A stretch of 64,000 nucleotides of DNA, from the NCBI RefSeq assembly GCF_008831285.2, contig NC_045144.1:8128341-8192340 (forward strand), given 5' to 3'. The notes beneath the pieces are model-generated. The model made no database searches. It was not told the origin of the DNA and saw only the letters and a list, made by a program, of their open reading frames with translations. Position numbers and translations under genes: made by a program. This DNA comes from Nymphaea colorata. Lineage: Eukaryota > Streptophyta > Magnoliopsida > Nymphaeales > Nymphaeaceae. Below, piece after piece: positions 46,167 through 57,704 of the stretch; positions within the stretch are counted from its first letter, which is position 1; each line of letters begins with the position of its first letter.

Positions 46167-49100
46167 TCACTCGTCTTCTTGGCTGCGCAGCCTAGCAAGT
46201 TTGTTCGTAACAACAACATCAAGTTGAGCAGCTCTCTCGACAATCGCTTTACGCTTCAGAGTGGAGACATTGTGTGCAATCTCAGCGCAGAAAACCCTGT
46301 TTAATATGATAAACCAAATGTCATTGAAAGCTGGTGACCCAATGAGCAGCAAGCATGACTTGGCCAAAATCATGACAGGATAGATAGTCAACCATCACCT
46401 GTTATGCATCATCAGGAGATCCAGGTCGCTGGGATTGTGCACAACAAACTTCTTGAAACCATTAGGAAGATAATGTCTTGTCTTCTTGTTAGAACCATAA
46501 CCAATATTTGGCATGAGAGTGCATCCCTTGAATTTCCTTCTCACACGTGAATCAATACCCTTCGGCCTTCGCCAATTTGTCTGTCGAATGCATTTAAATG
46601 TCTTGTAAGATGGAAAGCCACAAGAAACAAAGCCACATGCAAGATACCGGAAAATGTTTACAACATTTGCAGAGATGATTTGCAAAAAAACATCAACTTG
46701 AGATCCCCCCCAAATTTTTTCCCATCAAAGAATAAAATATAATGTGCACTTGAATGTAACTGGGAAAATGTCCAGAATGATAAAGCTGCAGTCCTTTGAT
46801 TTTCTTTCTTCTTTAAGCCATTGGTAAATACTAGATACGGTTAGTATTGCTAAAAAATTTGGTGTAGAAATGCGACCAAGGCAAACCTTTCCTCCTTAAT
46901 CAATCATAACTGCTCAAACATTGTTAAAGTTTCCATTCCTTTTATTACTGCTAGTGGTAAATGAAGGACCCTAGTTGTCTTCTTCTTCCAACATCTTAGT
47001 TCAAGTGACAGAAGCACTTCTAAGGGTTGCATCTCCACTAGTGTACCGTACAAAGTCACGGTCATCAATCTCCAACATAACTAGCACGGTAAAAATCTCA
47101 CAATGATGTAGGTGTCTTCACAAAGGCAGGTAAAAATCAGCGCTGAGAAGTGAAACGACTCTACAAGGTTTTTTGGAAAGAAAAAAAGATATCTAACACT
47201 TATAAGATATAATGAAAAGATTACGCAAAAGAAAAAGCTACATATCTAAACTATAGACATTAAATGGCAAAGAAATTAAGTAACACTAAATATAACAAAG
47301 ATATCATAATATTATGTGATTATTATGATAATCTCACCAAAATATAGTTCCAAAAAGTGTAAAGTTATTTTTCCCTTCTAAAGCGCTCTGGGAGACATGA
47401 TATTTTCAAAAAGAGAGAGAGAGAGAGAGAGAGAACTCGGCTGTTTGTGACAATGATCTTATATGCAAAATTTAATGAAACCCTTGTTAAATTTGTCCAA
47501 AACGGAGAGAGAACAGGACAATGGACAGATTTCGCAAAGCCTCTAAAGTGGACCAAAATCCAGCATGCAACAATTCCACCAACAGAAATTCGAATTTGCA
47601 ACCACTCTTTGAATTATTATTATTATACATAAGACGTAGTTGCCAACATCCCAACTAGCTGGTTACTATGTAACAAGCCAGTGACTAGTTGGTTAGAGAT
47701 TTAGAGTAGTCAATCTAATCAGCCTAATTGTTAACTGACTAATCCCTGACATACAAATAATTAATTATAATTCATCAACTTAAAGAAACTGGTCCAGACT
47801 AGTTCCAATTAGCCCTTTCAGGGTTTTGAACAACCTGCCCAAAACTTCTGATTTTGACAAGTTAGACAAAAGATGGCCATTCAAATTCAAACTCTTTAGA
47901 AAACTCCAAGTAAAACTGCACGTCGTGAAAGTTTAAATGCAATCACTGCATTTTTGTCAATAGATCGTTACATAAACCAACATCCATCCTGACCGACTGA
48001 CATCATGCATCTTGATATTTAAATTTCAATGTCTGCTGCAATTTTATGGTGATTCAGGCTTACATAAAGTTTCTAAGGAATTGCAAGATAATATTTGCAG
48101 ACCATTTTAACAAAGACATGCAACCAAGAGGCTTCCTGCTCACATAAGTCATAAGCATTCCCAGTAGCCAAAAGGGATCATGTTTCAAGATAGGTTTTTC
48201 CTTTTCACTAATAACAGTGCAGCCAAATAGAGAAACATCTTCCCACTTCATATCGTGACTGCTGTCACCCCCAGCCTCATACTGCTGTCAATTTCTTAAG
48301 GCTTAACCAACCACAGTTCATACCTATTCATTGGTCAATGCCTACCACACGATAAAAGCGATGTACTTATATCCTACCAACTAACAAAATTCAAAGATTC
48401 TCGAGTTATACAATCTACGAGAGAACGTTGGCCTCTAAGCCTCTCCTATATGCATTGCATGCCTCTGCAAACTTGTACGCCACTGTCTTTTTTTTTTTTT
48501 CTTCATATAGCCTTTTCCCCCTTACTCTGTTATATTAGGTTCCTTCTTGCATCTAACTGGTACACAAATGCGCTAAATAACTTGCCATTTACTACTACAA
48601 TACTTCACCATTTGCCAAAACATCTACTAAAGTACATGACTCGGCAAGCTGGTCATAACACCAGCGTTTTCTGTCGCATCAAACAGCAAATAGATCTACA
48701 ATACCTTGATTCTTATCGAGGTTATATTTCCTTGTGAATTGGTGAAACTACTAACACCGTTTTGCTTTTTAAAGCCTTATCACAAATCACACAGGCACAG
48801 GTGCCCACCAATCATGTCCTGCTCATACAAATAGCAAATTTTTGCTAAGACCTACCCACTTCTTTAGTTCCTCTCAAACAGAAAAATCTATTGGCTTCCA
48901 TCTCCTTTCTTGTTCGAACTTCTAGATAAATTGACCGTGGAGCATTTCAAAGAGCTCCAATTTGTCCCAAATCTGGGAGATAAAATGCAACCAATCGGTT
49001 TACATATTCTACAACTCTACACTTGATTGGAATCTCCGATGTTGTTCATTCACAATCTGAAAAGCTCAATAAAGTCGGGAAGAAAACGATCCATACGAAC

Positions 49101-49232
49101 ACATAAAACAAAGTTAAAAGAGAGAGAGAGAGAGAGAGAAACCTTGACGGAGATCTTGCGGTCGCTCTGCGGCCTCTTGAACTTCTTGACTCTCTTTTTG
49201 ATGATCTTCTTGCTCAGCAGAGGCACCGCCAT
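46167..49232 (-). CDS. RPL32: Ribosomal protein eL32 (L32), copy B, 3 exons, 133 aa
   Basis: The second tandem copy. Exons on the minus strand are 49232-49143, 46580-46399 and 46296-46167. Exon lengths (90, 182, 130) and phases match copy A exactly; the introns are 2,562 and 102 bp. The protein is the usual 133 residues, with T at position 31 and S after HNP, and is otherwise identical to copy A. First-intron sequence aligns with copy A on both sides of the A-specific insert (for example 46745-47000 with 40195-40460, and 47515-49020 with 42665-44100). The duplication therefore included introns and flanks and was not a retrocopy. Both copies have intact splice sites and frames, so both could be expressed. 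Confidence 0.95.
47414..47434. repeat. (GA)n microsatellite in eL32-B intron 1
   Basis: A short uninterrupted GA run. A second GA run at 49121-49139 lies 4 bp inside the 5' splice site of the same intron. Confidence 0.9.
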
Positions 49233-49308
49233 TGCCGCTTGATCCTGCTTGCCGTCCTCACCCTTCCTTGCCGCTTGTGGAAAGGGAGGGGAAGATAGCA
49301 AAGGATTC

Positions 49309-49316
49309 TAGGGTTT
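49309..49316 (-). promoter_or_regulatory. Telo-box upstream of eL32 copy B
   Basis: The minus strand reads AAACCCTA, the telo-box known from plant ribosomal-protein and other translation-related promoters, about 77 bp upstream of the ATG. Copy A has AAACCCTG at the same relative place (44343-44350), one base off the core. Confidence 0.6.
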
Positions 49317-50470
49317 AAAATTTGAGTATTTCCGTGTCCATCCTCAACTTATACACAATTGACACATCCATGCCTGCCCAATCTCACCTTTTTAACTTTT
49401 ACATTTTCAAGGCCAATCTATTCTTGAATACCCTGTTGATTGGGTTGTTCAATGAGCAAGCCGAGCTTGACTCGTTTGAGCTCGTCTACATGACATCGAC
49501 CTCTGCTCAAGTCGCATGTTACTCAAGTCCGAGTCGAGCTGTATGAGCTAACAAACTTAACTTGATAAACCGAGTTTGAACTTAAGATCGTCCACATGCA
49601 ATGAGAAATCAGTGTAAACTCATATCTAGAGTCTCTATGTCAAATTTCATTATTTAATCAAACAAACTACCCGCATTATCTCCCTTTGATGTACCCAACT
49701 GCCCATTAATATGGTCAGGGAAATATTCATTTGAGGAGAATGGGTCCACAAGGACAAAAGCAAATTCTACACCAACCAAATCAGAAGTAAGAAGTCTGTC
49801 TGTATTTAGTTTTGTTCATAAGGAAGCACATTGTGTCGATTTCATAGTTTCTCTCCGAATAATAATATATAGTTTCAATAACTAACTTAAACCACTTTAA
49901 GAAAACGAGTGGATTTATCAGTAGCATTAAGTAAAGTATGAATTTTATTTTATTAATTTGAGAAGAGCCGTCTAAATTCTAATTTTGTCATATCATTATT
50001 AGAACCTAGAGGGCATGAGAAGGTATGAAGGGAGCCTTTCCCTCTCTCTATGATACGCAAGTGCATGTGAAGGAAGGAGGCTCCTTTCATTACTCCTCCT
50101 AACACGTAACTTGCTCGGTTCAAACAATTAAAGGTTATATATGAAGCCAAGTTTAGAGTCTACATACAACAATTAAAGGCACAGTAACAACATTGGAAAA
50201 GAGAGAGCGAGTCTATAAGAGATTATTTTTAGTATAGAAGCACAAATTTTGGAACAAGCTTGCTTTGGCACCAAATAATGTGATTCAATATTAGCTGTTA
50301 GGGAATTAACAAATTAACCGCTGGTCAAAACAATGGAGAATATCAGTCTAAGTCAAATCAAATGGAAGTAATATTGAAGAAGATAAAATAAGTAAAACTA
50401 CTTAAAACACATAGTTACTGTTACAGAGCGGTCCAAGCATTGTATTTTTATGAAGAGGAAAATGGTCTGT
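49317..50470. other. Intergenic region between divergent genes
   Basis: Shared upstream region of eL32-B (minus) and the gar2-related gene (plus). 49430-49590 is rich in GAGCTTGACTCG and GAGCTCG words like 19640-19990. No gene recognised. Confidence 0.5.
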
Positions 50471-50846
50471 GAGAAACAGAAACCGTGGCCTTGAAAGAAT
50501 GCCTACAGCGACCGAGTTCGTTACTTCGGCCGCACCAACCTACAGTTTGTTTCTCTCCCGCTCTCTAAATTTGGCCATCTCCATCTGCATCCCCAGCACT
50601 TCTGCCTGTGTTCATCGAGAAGAGAAACAGCCTGCACATCTCCCCGACACCATTATTCACCTCTCTCCTTCTATCTTTTTCCACACGCCCTTTTCCTGTC
50701 GATCGGCACTGCAAGAAGCCCATCGATCGTCTCTTATCTCTTTCCATTCCTCTTCATCTTCCGTTCAGGGATTTCTGGCCTTTTTAGTTTTATTTGGTAG
50801 GACGTCGATGTCGCAGCGCTAGAATATGGAGATTTTAGTGACTCGG
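50471..50846 (+). other. Probable non-coding first exon of the gar2-related gene
   Basis: CT-rich, GC-richer sequence ends at a good donor (GGTGAGT, GT at 50847-50848), matched by an acceptor (TATAATGCAG) ending at 51477, 63 bases before the first in-frame ATG. The transcript start within about 50480-50700 is a guess. The 117-codon frame at 50469-50822 is probably incidental. Confidence 0.4.
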
Positions 50847-51540
50847 GTGAGTTTGGCATCAGCCATCTTTCTCGTTCTTCCTTCCAATTCCTTAGCTCCA
50901 CATTCCTCTTGGTGCTTTCTTGTACTTTCATGTTTTCAATCTGTTATTCTCTTTTGCTTAAGAGTACAATTTCCCTTTCTTGGCGCAAGGGAATTCTATT
51001 CGCTCCACCATACATGGTTGACGATATCTTTCCAAAGGTTGATCTTACGGTTCTCACAATTATTATTTCCAAAGGAGATGTGCTGTATTCATAAGGCGAG
51101 GACAAACAACGACTAAGTGGTCTGAGAATTTGTATCTTCTATAAGATTTTATGTCTACTTTAAGACAATTTTTACAGAAAATGACCTGCAATCATGGTTC
51201 CGTTTTTGGGGATCTAAACAATTCAATTCATTTTTCCTTTTTCATAATATGCAAAGCAGTCGGTAATTGACTGAAGCCACTGAACCATGTTTTTGGTCTC
51301 TGTGGAGATGTTTGCTATAAGTTTTGAATCCTGCAAGATCTATTCCTACATAAGCCTTTAACTGTGGAGATTTGGCTAGTTTGTACATGATGCAGGCTAA
51401 ATTGATTCCTTCCCTTTGCTCAAAGTTTATGAATGCTTAGTAATAACAGAAGCTCATTTTTCTCTTATATAATGCAGCTATAGCAGACAGTGATTCAATT
51501 TGTACAATCATAGAATCCACCTTGCTTGGAGCCATCAGTT

Positions 51541-53974
51541 ATGGAGGCGACCAATGAAGCTGGCAAGCATCCAAATGGTCTAGAAGATGAAGGTGTGAAA
51601 GAAGATGCAATCTCGAAACCAACAGAAGATGCTAGAATGGCTACTACATCCTCGTCTTCCTTCTGTTCTTCAGCTGATGGAGATGATTTCTTTCAACTTG
51701 AAACAAGCACGCTGGAAGAAGCTGCGACAAGCTTAGGCGGTGAAAGAATAGAATGTATGGAGAGTTGCAGAGTTGAAACTGACAAAATAGAGGTGAAGAC
51801 TCTGAAGCAGAGCAGAGAAGATGAAGATGAGCTTTCTGCACCAACTCAAACCGAGGATCGTCCGAATGAAAAGCCATGCATATCAGGCAGCATCTCTTCT
51901 GATTTTTCAGTTGGCGGCAATTCAGATGACAGAACTTCTGCAAAATCCATGAGTGACTGCAGCCGAGAATTCGTGATTGATGAGAATATTGATGTTAACG
52001 CCGACATGACGTTCAAGTCAAACCACTCGGCACTGGATTACAGCCATGTTTCTCAGTCAGAAAATTATAGCACCTACTTGGGATTTGCAAAGCAATCGCT
52101 TGCGAGCTATGGCAATGAAAAACCAGATGCTTACGACCCTATGAGAATCCCTGCGTCTATCTTCTCCAAGCCCCAGAGTACCATGGAGTGGAGTGTGGCT
52201 TCAAATGACTCGTCATACAACGTTCAGGTAAGAAGTTCAAGTTTTCCTCATAGTAAAAAAAATCTCCAACATTTTTCTCTACCATCGTCATTTTGAAAGC
52301 AGCTGATATTATTGGTCAAATATTGCGACATTTAGATATTACCAGCCAGCAAAAGCATCACGATACTATCAGAATATTATCCCAAGATATCTCTGTTAGA
52401 AGCTTCCAAAAGTCTCCATGTGGTTCACCTAATTGTCTCTTTATATATCTTTACAAAAAAGATACTAGAGGACCTCTTGTCCCAACCTTATTTTCTGGTT
52501 TCTTATGCTTTAAAAACTTAAAAATTTTCTCAAAGAGAAACCACATCTTTAAGGGAAAACTCCTGACAAAACCTTGTCGATAATGATAATGGCCGTGACC
52601 ATGCTTTCCTTACAGGCCACCTTTTATTTTGACAAGTCCAGCAGATTAAGACGAAATTGTCTTGCTTCTTCCCCTGCCCATTGGTCTTTCACCTGTGAAG
52701 GATCCATGGTTGCAGGCTTGATACTTAAGAGCTCGGAGATTCATGATAACTCAAATGTGGCAATCTGCAGGGAAAACGTGTTGATGCACAGCAGAAACCG
52801 CCTGTTATTCTGGCTATTCCTCGTGCTAATAGCATGCCACGCCACTCTGATGCCAGCGTCCGTTCCTTTGCATTTCCAATGTACTCTCTCTGTCTCTCTC
52901 GCTTTCTCTCTCTATAGATATATGTGGGCGTGTGTGCGCTTTTCTTGATATCTCACTTTTATATTGCTTTGTGGCATATAAATGAATGCAAAATGTATAA
53001 ACTCATAGAGTTCGAAAAAATCATGACAATCAGATATGTTAATCAGGTTTTATGTATAAGCTTTTCAAAATTAATCATCTTAGGTAATTCAGTTTATGAA
53101 ATCCAATCTTGATATGTTTACTATTTCTTTATTGTTATTTTCATTCATTATGCATCAACTTATATTATTTAGATTTGTAAAGCAAAAAAACATACTAAAA
53201 CAGTGAGAGGCTCGTCTAAGAGGAACATTTAGGGGGGCATCATTTTTTTGCATAATACGAGCAGTTCCTTTTCTTTTGTCAAACACGTATAAGCACTCGA
53301 ATCTGTGAGGAGTTTTATACCAATCAAGGCCGGCAAAATCATTAACATTACTCCTTTTTCAACTCCGTGCATGCTCTTCTTTTGCTATATATATATAGGT
53401 AGTGGTTGGAGAAACTGCTGCTTTGGATTCATTGGTCTTGCTAATGACAACTGTTACACAGAATCTGGATTATATTTTGCTGAAGAGATGAGGAAACCAC
53501 CACTTTATACAGAAAATACAGACAAATAAGATCCATGAAGCTGTTTACCTTAAAGGGTTTGCAAAAGGCTTGACCATGCTGTTGGTGATTTTTTTTTCTT
53601 GGTAATACTGGTTGAAGGCCAACTTGTTTCCCCTACATGATCGTTAGTTAGACAATGGCATCCTTCTGTGTTCGTTATTAAATGCTTTCTCTTTTTCTTT
53701 CTCATTCCGCTTTTCATCCAACATCGAGTATTGATAACTTTGTCTCTAATACACACAGTTGCGCACATAGACACATACACATATGTAAATCATATATGCA
53801 GTCTTCCATGCTTTTGTATGAATTTGTAACTTCAATTTTATTTGCAGTTTGACAGCAGATGGACATAATGCGTCTCGCAAGGTGGAAGAAGAAAGCCAGG
53901 CTGTTCCCCAAGTGGATCAGGAGAAGCCAGGATTGCCTCCTCGTGCATGGTTCTCCTGCCTATTCTGTTGCTGA
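51541..53974 (+). CDS. Plant-specific serine-rich protein, gar2-related / suppressor-SRP40-like family, 3 coding exons, 307 aa
   Basis: Coding exons are 51541-52227, 52771-52880 and 53848-53974, joining in frame with GT/AG ends; the split codon at the last junction gives the family motif SFAFPILT. The first exon encodes an acidic, serine-rich, apparently disordered region (SSSSFCSSADGDDFFQ at 37-52) and ends with IPASIFSKPQSTMEWSVASN (203-222), a hallmark of this plant family. The second has PPVILAIPRANSMPRHSDASV. The C-terminus is PPRAWFSCLFCC, a short aromatic/cysteine tail also typical. Proteins of this type are often labelled '18S pre-ribosomal assembly protein gar2-related', a name resting on low-complexity similarity; no biochemical function is evident. 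In relatives as I remember them the motif continues as NESLFSIH; here it is NDSSYNVQ and then the exon ends, so an intermediate exon may be missed. The first in-frame ATG was chosen. Confidence 0.75.
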
Positions 53975-56900
53975 CATCATGGGATAATATGCGCGCAAGC
54001 TTTCCTCAGGTGTGCCAAGCATTGCAGATGGATACCCTGAATCCATTGACCCATATTTAAGGCCACTAGAGTCCACACCTGCTTCCTTTTTGTCTCTGCC
54101 GATCAGCCTGTTTCTGCTACATGTCTCAGTTGCGTCTGTAAGTATTCTTGAAGGGGTCGGTAGATGTCTAAAGTGCAATATGCTTTGAACGTTGAGAGAG
54201 TGTGCAGGTGGTCGTTGTTGAAGTGGACTGCGTGAGCGGTGGCAACTGGTTGCCGCTGCTGCTTGTTTTCCTGCTGTCCTCTTTCTCTCTTGTTGATTCT
54301 GTAAATTGTATTGTAAAAAATTCTACTGGTAGTGATTTTCGAAGTTCTAGTTCAGCATCGAGTTTTCGTTTTGGGAGCAAGGATCAGGGAAAATGATAAA
54401 ATGTTGGAAAATAACATAGCATAACATTCTAAACTGGTATCTGGTGAGTGACGTCACGAAACTGTCAATTATTTCAGCAAGAGAGGGGGTGGTTTTATGT
54501 GGTCTTTGAAGTCTGTAGGATATCAAGTGCTCTTCATGTTATGCAGAAGCATGAATGTTCATGGAATGGTTTGGCCTTTGGGAGTGCTGACTTTTAGACA
54601 GAGATCTAGTTTAGGTATTTTAAAATTAGGTAAATATTGGGGGCTGTTTGGCGATTAGCACAGTTTGTCACTGTTTCATTAATCTGCTCCAAGACTGTAT
54701 TATTGTAACAAGTTACTTACTTTGACAGTATTTTATGAATCTGCCCTAATCTTTGGGGTATGTCTATAGAATAATAACAAACTATTACTATTGCCAAACA
54801 CCCTTACTCAAAATGAAAAACACTTAAATAACATTTTTTTTGTCAAGTCAGAATCGGATCCACTGCAGCCAAAATTTCCAAACTCCTTGTACCAAATTTG
54901 CGGGTCTGCAACCTAGTATCAATCTACCATTTGCATATGTATGTTTCACATGTTTTGTGTTATGACTTCTGAAATAACTTTAAAATTATGAACTTGAATT
55001 TGGCAAATAGAAATTTATGGAAGTTTCTCATATCTGCTTATCTGTGGTAGTTGTTTACCAGACAGTTATTCATTTAGGACTACTGCAACTTTTTTGGGTC
55101 AATGAAGGGAAATTATTTGGTGTTAGATTTCAACAGGTGGCATGCATGTTTATCATAAGCAGGTTGCCCAAGCAATTGACATAATTGTGTTCATTAGCAC
55201 TTTTGGTGCATTATTGTTATAGCTGTCTTTTCATATGAAACTGTTTGTTGCCTTTGATCCCTAACAATTATTTCTTACTTTTTGGGCGTACTCAACTTTT
55301 CTCTTAAAAACAATCAGTCGTTTTAATTTCGTGTAACTATGGTTTTGCATGTTTTGTATATATACAAATCAAATGCAATAGCTATTACAAGAAAATGGCA
55401 GAAATAAAAAGGGTTGAATGCATATTCTTTACGTAACCAAATCCTTCATTATCACATTTATGTTCCTTGTAGTTTTGAAGCATGTACCTTTTTCCTCATT
55501 CACTTCCATGTTCCTCACTTGAAACTCTGCATCCAGTTGAGATGTAGGTATTGAAATATTTTACCTACTTCTTGTTATTATTGGCAACTTACCTATTTAG
55601 TCTAGCACCTTTTAGATATCGTGTTACTTTTATTGTTATGCACTTATTGCAATAACTCCTTTGATATATGTGTGTTGTGTGTGTTGGGGGGTGCATATAT
55701 ATATATATATTAGCAAGCTCATTATTTTCATGTTATTAATTTTAATCACTCGACATGATAAAAACAGTCACCAAGACTCTCAAATTGTATAGTTATGTAG
55801 TCTTTATTTTTTTTCACTTAAACATATAATGTGTAACATTATTTTCCATATTGCATCCTAAGTTATAATACTAAGATACTTTCGTTTTTTCCTCGTCGAA
55901 CAATGTATATATTTTGTTATCATGGCAATGCATTGTAACTATTTGGCATTTGTCGTGTAAATAATATTTGTGGCACTAGAATGTTCATTCTTGTTTACCT
56001 TTCATTTCTTTGAATCGTTGTGTCATTTACTTATTATTGTTGTTGACTTCAATAATAATGTTCTTAATAGTGTGTGGTTAATAACAGTGAAAGTAATGCT
56101 AGCAAACTTTATAGGATCATAGCCTTGATAGGAGAAAATGTTATAAAAAATAGCATATACCAATAACTATAATAATCAAAGGAGAAAATAGGGTCATTGG
56201 CAATGAAGTTATATATCTCTTGATGTGATTGATGTGAGCATGAAAAATATTTCATCTAATCACTAGGTTACTAATCCCCCACTCTCTTGGAGTGTTAAGC
56301 CTGCTTTTGATGCATCATGTGACGTTTTTTATATGCTTCAACTTGCATGTCAGTGCTCCTGTTATCTATCCTTTTTATTCGTGTTTCCATTATTTATTTT
56401 GTATTTAATATTGTAGTCATTTTATTGTATTCAATTGGCATTATTTAAAGATTTCAAAAGTCGATGCCCTTTCTTATGTTAATCAGAGATTTTTCAAGGT
56501 ATTGCAAAGATTATCCCCTAAAAGGTGGGTAACACTGCTTTGGTCAGGGGTTAGTAGGTGGCTAATCCGTTAGGAGCATCAACCTCTTATGCGACAAAAA
56601 GGGATTACTAGTGGGCTGCCAAAATCCTCCATATAAGCCGTTGGAATTATTGTTTTCTTTAGAACTTGATTGCAAGGACCCAAAAAGAATGTAATATGGA
56701 CATACGAAACAAATATGCATATGTTTTTCAATGTTTCATGATCACATACAAGTAAAAGAAAAAATTAGTTGGATTTGGGAGTTAGAAATCTGATTGAATT
56801 CTTATTCAACTTTAAACTTGAATGTTAGTGCAAGAGCCAGAATAGTGCAAGAGCCAGAATTGAGTTTGGTTTTTGTTTTCTCATACCCATACTTGGAACT

Positions 56901-57400
56901 GAATAATCAGTTTAATCAAGCTTCTCAAACACTTGGATCTGAACTATGAATGATTTATGTTGCTTGAGAACTTAGCGTAATATATGCATTTTAAACAAGT
57001 AGCTATTAGACCCTCGTAAACCATATTGATAAGAAGATCAGATAATAGAGAAGTCAGACTGGTTCTTCAAGAATCCAAAACACTCTTCAAATGAGGGGAG
57101 AGAGAGAGAGAGAGAGAGAGAGTCAGACAAATGGCTTTTCTTAAAACTTATTAAAAACAACTTGACTTATATACACTAAAAAAAATGCAGTTCGGACCCA
57201 ACAGTTGCGACATGAGATGTGAATCAACACGGATCCAACCATGCGTGCCTTCTATTTCTGTCCCAATCTGGAATATGGATCGTGTAACTGTCTGGATCCA
57301 ATAGCATGACCAGGAACTGGGTCCAAAACCTCGAGCGAGACGATCCTAGTGGCGTTTGTGATATTTTTCGAGGAACTTAGGTGTAGAATGGTCATTACGC
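53975..57400. other. 3' flank of the gar2-related gene and intergenic DNA
   Basis: 53975-54420 is the presumed 3' untranslated region. The remainder is AT-rich with no recognised gene. A small MITE-like element lies at 54641-54803, an (AT)n tract near 55697-55710 and a (GA)n tract at 57101-57121. From about 57180 the sequence becomes the RPA70 promoter. Confidence 0.5.
54641..54803. mobile_element. Small MITE-like element, about 163 bp
   Basis: The ends GGGCTGTTTGGCGAT and, on the opposite strand, GGGTGTTTGGCAAT form imperfect terminal inverted repeats. Ends of the GGGxGTTTGG type are common in short plant MITEs. No target duplication was clear. 5790-5935 may be a related copy. Confidence 0.45.
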
Positions 57401-57406
57401 AGCCAT

Positions 57407-57470
57407 GGCGCCAAAAAATCGAAGAGCGCGGGAATCTCAAAATATCGAAGCAAGACATCTCGCGGGAAAT
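57407..57470. promoter_or_regulatory. Cluster of E2F-like sites upstream of RPA70
   Basis: GGCGCCAAA at 57407-57415 and CGCGGGAAA at 57461-57469 both match the E2F/DP consensus TTTSSCGC on the reverse strand. GCGCGGGAA at 57425-57433 is a near match. They lie 235-300 bp upstream of the RPA70 start codon. E2F control of replication genes in S phase is well established in plants, so the placement fits. Confidence 0.65.
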
Positions 57471-57704
57471 TTCAAGATAAAAGGGGAGGGAGCGAAATCC
57501 GTGAAAAGGAGGGAAAGTTTCGATATTTGTACGCCCACCGTTCGCATGTTCGTCTTCTTCTTCATCGTGCTCTGTCTCTCCTTCCAGATCTAAGGGCAGG
57601 ACCTTCTCTGCCTTCCCTTCTCTGACTTTTCTGGCTATTCTTCTGTTGCTTGTTGATCTGAGACGAGGGTGCCAAGGAGTAGAGAGAGTAGAAACGGGAA
57701 AAAG

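Noticed and set aside
50469-50822. 117-codon plus-strand frame
   Set aside because: It lies in the presumed untranslated first exon of the gar2-related gene, has low-complexity serine content and no motif.
57405-57593. 62-codon frame upstream of RPA70 as a possible separate protein or upstream ORF
   Set aside because: Its ATG lies in the E2F site cluster, probably before the transcript start, and the translation has no motif.
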